Positions 6,546 through 6,714 of a stretch of DNA of 6,714 nt are shown here, one piece after another; the stretch's first letter is position 1; each line of letters opens with the position of its first letter. Position numbers and translations under genes: made by a program. This DNA is from an uncultured Christensenellaceae bacterium (GTDB taxonomy: Bacteria; Bacillota; Clostridia; Christensenellales; CAG-138), in the NCBI GenBank assembly GCA_902475645.1, contig CABSAH010000094.1, positions 1-6,714 of the forward strand. The letters run 5' to 3'. Under the pieces are notes generated by a model. The model saw only the letters and a program-made list of their open reading frames with translations, was not told the DNA's origin and made no database searches.

Positions 6546-6714
6546 TGTATCAACAAACCGCCCAAAGACGGGGCAATTCGGCAAGGCTTGATTTTGTGCT
6601 GCTACTTATATTCATATTGGTGGTGCTGTTCGCGCGTCAGGCGGCGTCCTTTGCCGCGGCGCTGCCCGCCCCGTTCAATACCCTTGTGCAGATATTCCTG
6701 CTGGGCGCAATAAT
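6545..6714 (+). CDS. Hydrophobic membrane protein, 5' fragment (runs off window)
   Basis: Open frame from ATG 6545, continuing past the window end; 56 complete codons are visible with no stop. The ATG overlaps the xdhC TAA by one base, and GGGAAGG (6532-6538) lies seven bases upstream, so translational coupling to xdhC is likely. The first 15 or so residues are polar and basic (MYQQTAQRRGNSARLD). A strong hydrophobic segment follows at about residues 16-32 (FVLLLIFILVVLF), and a second hydrophobic stretch starts near residue 47 (VQIFLLGAI). This fits a multi-pass inner-membrane protein with a cytoplasmic N-terminus. I do not recognise the family from this fragment. A purine transporter would suit the operon but nothing in the visible part shows it. 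Confidence 0.75.
   Translation, partial: MYQQTAQRRGNSARLDFVLLLIFILVVLFARQAASFAAALPAPFNTLVQIFLLGAI

Overview
The window reads as one stretch of a bacterial chromosome, with all genes on the + strand and almost no intergenic space. Purine-rich Shine-Dalgarno sites (AGGAGG-type), TTG use as a start codon and a YacL-type PIN/TRAM membrane protein point to a Clostridia-like Bacillota lineage. The coding sequence is GC-rich, yet it strongly prefers AUA for isoleucine. The lineage is an inference; no taxonomic marker gene is present.

Layout: (1) 27-1091, an integral-membrane PIN-TRAM protein (YacL family). (2) A 41-bp AT-rich gap, then an adenine deaminase (ade) at 1133-2830. (3) A 33-bp gap, then the three subunits of an E. 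coli XdhABC-type molybdenum hydroxylase: xdhA (molybdopterin subunit, 2864-5155), xdhB (FAD subunit, 5170-6051) and xdhC (2x[2Fe-2S] subunit, 6051-6545). xdhB/xdhC and xdhC/next gene overlap by one base (TAATG). (4) From 6545 the start of a hydrophobic protein runs off the window end. No stretch over 300 bases lacks a gene. No RNA gene, mobile element, CRISPR array or convincing terminator was seen.

Working together: adenine deaminase turns adenine into hypoxanthine plus ammonia. The XdhABC complex would then oxidise hypoxanthine to xanthine, and possibly further, passing electrons Mo -> two [2Fe-2S] -> FAD -> acceptor. The four genes therefore look like one purine-degradation or salvage operon. 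The PIN-TRAM gene is functionally unrelated; it may share readthrough transcription, since no terminator is visible after it.

I do not see an undescribed system. The points most worth checking are that the large subunit lacks the classical xanthine-oxidoreductase purine-binding Glu and Arg, that adenine deaminase has an Ile where a Glu is usual, that AUA usage is extreme, and that an unknown membrane protein is translationally coupled to the end of the hydroxylase operon.
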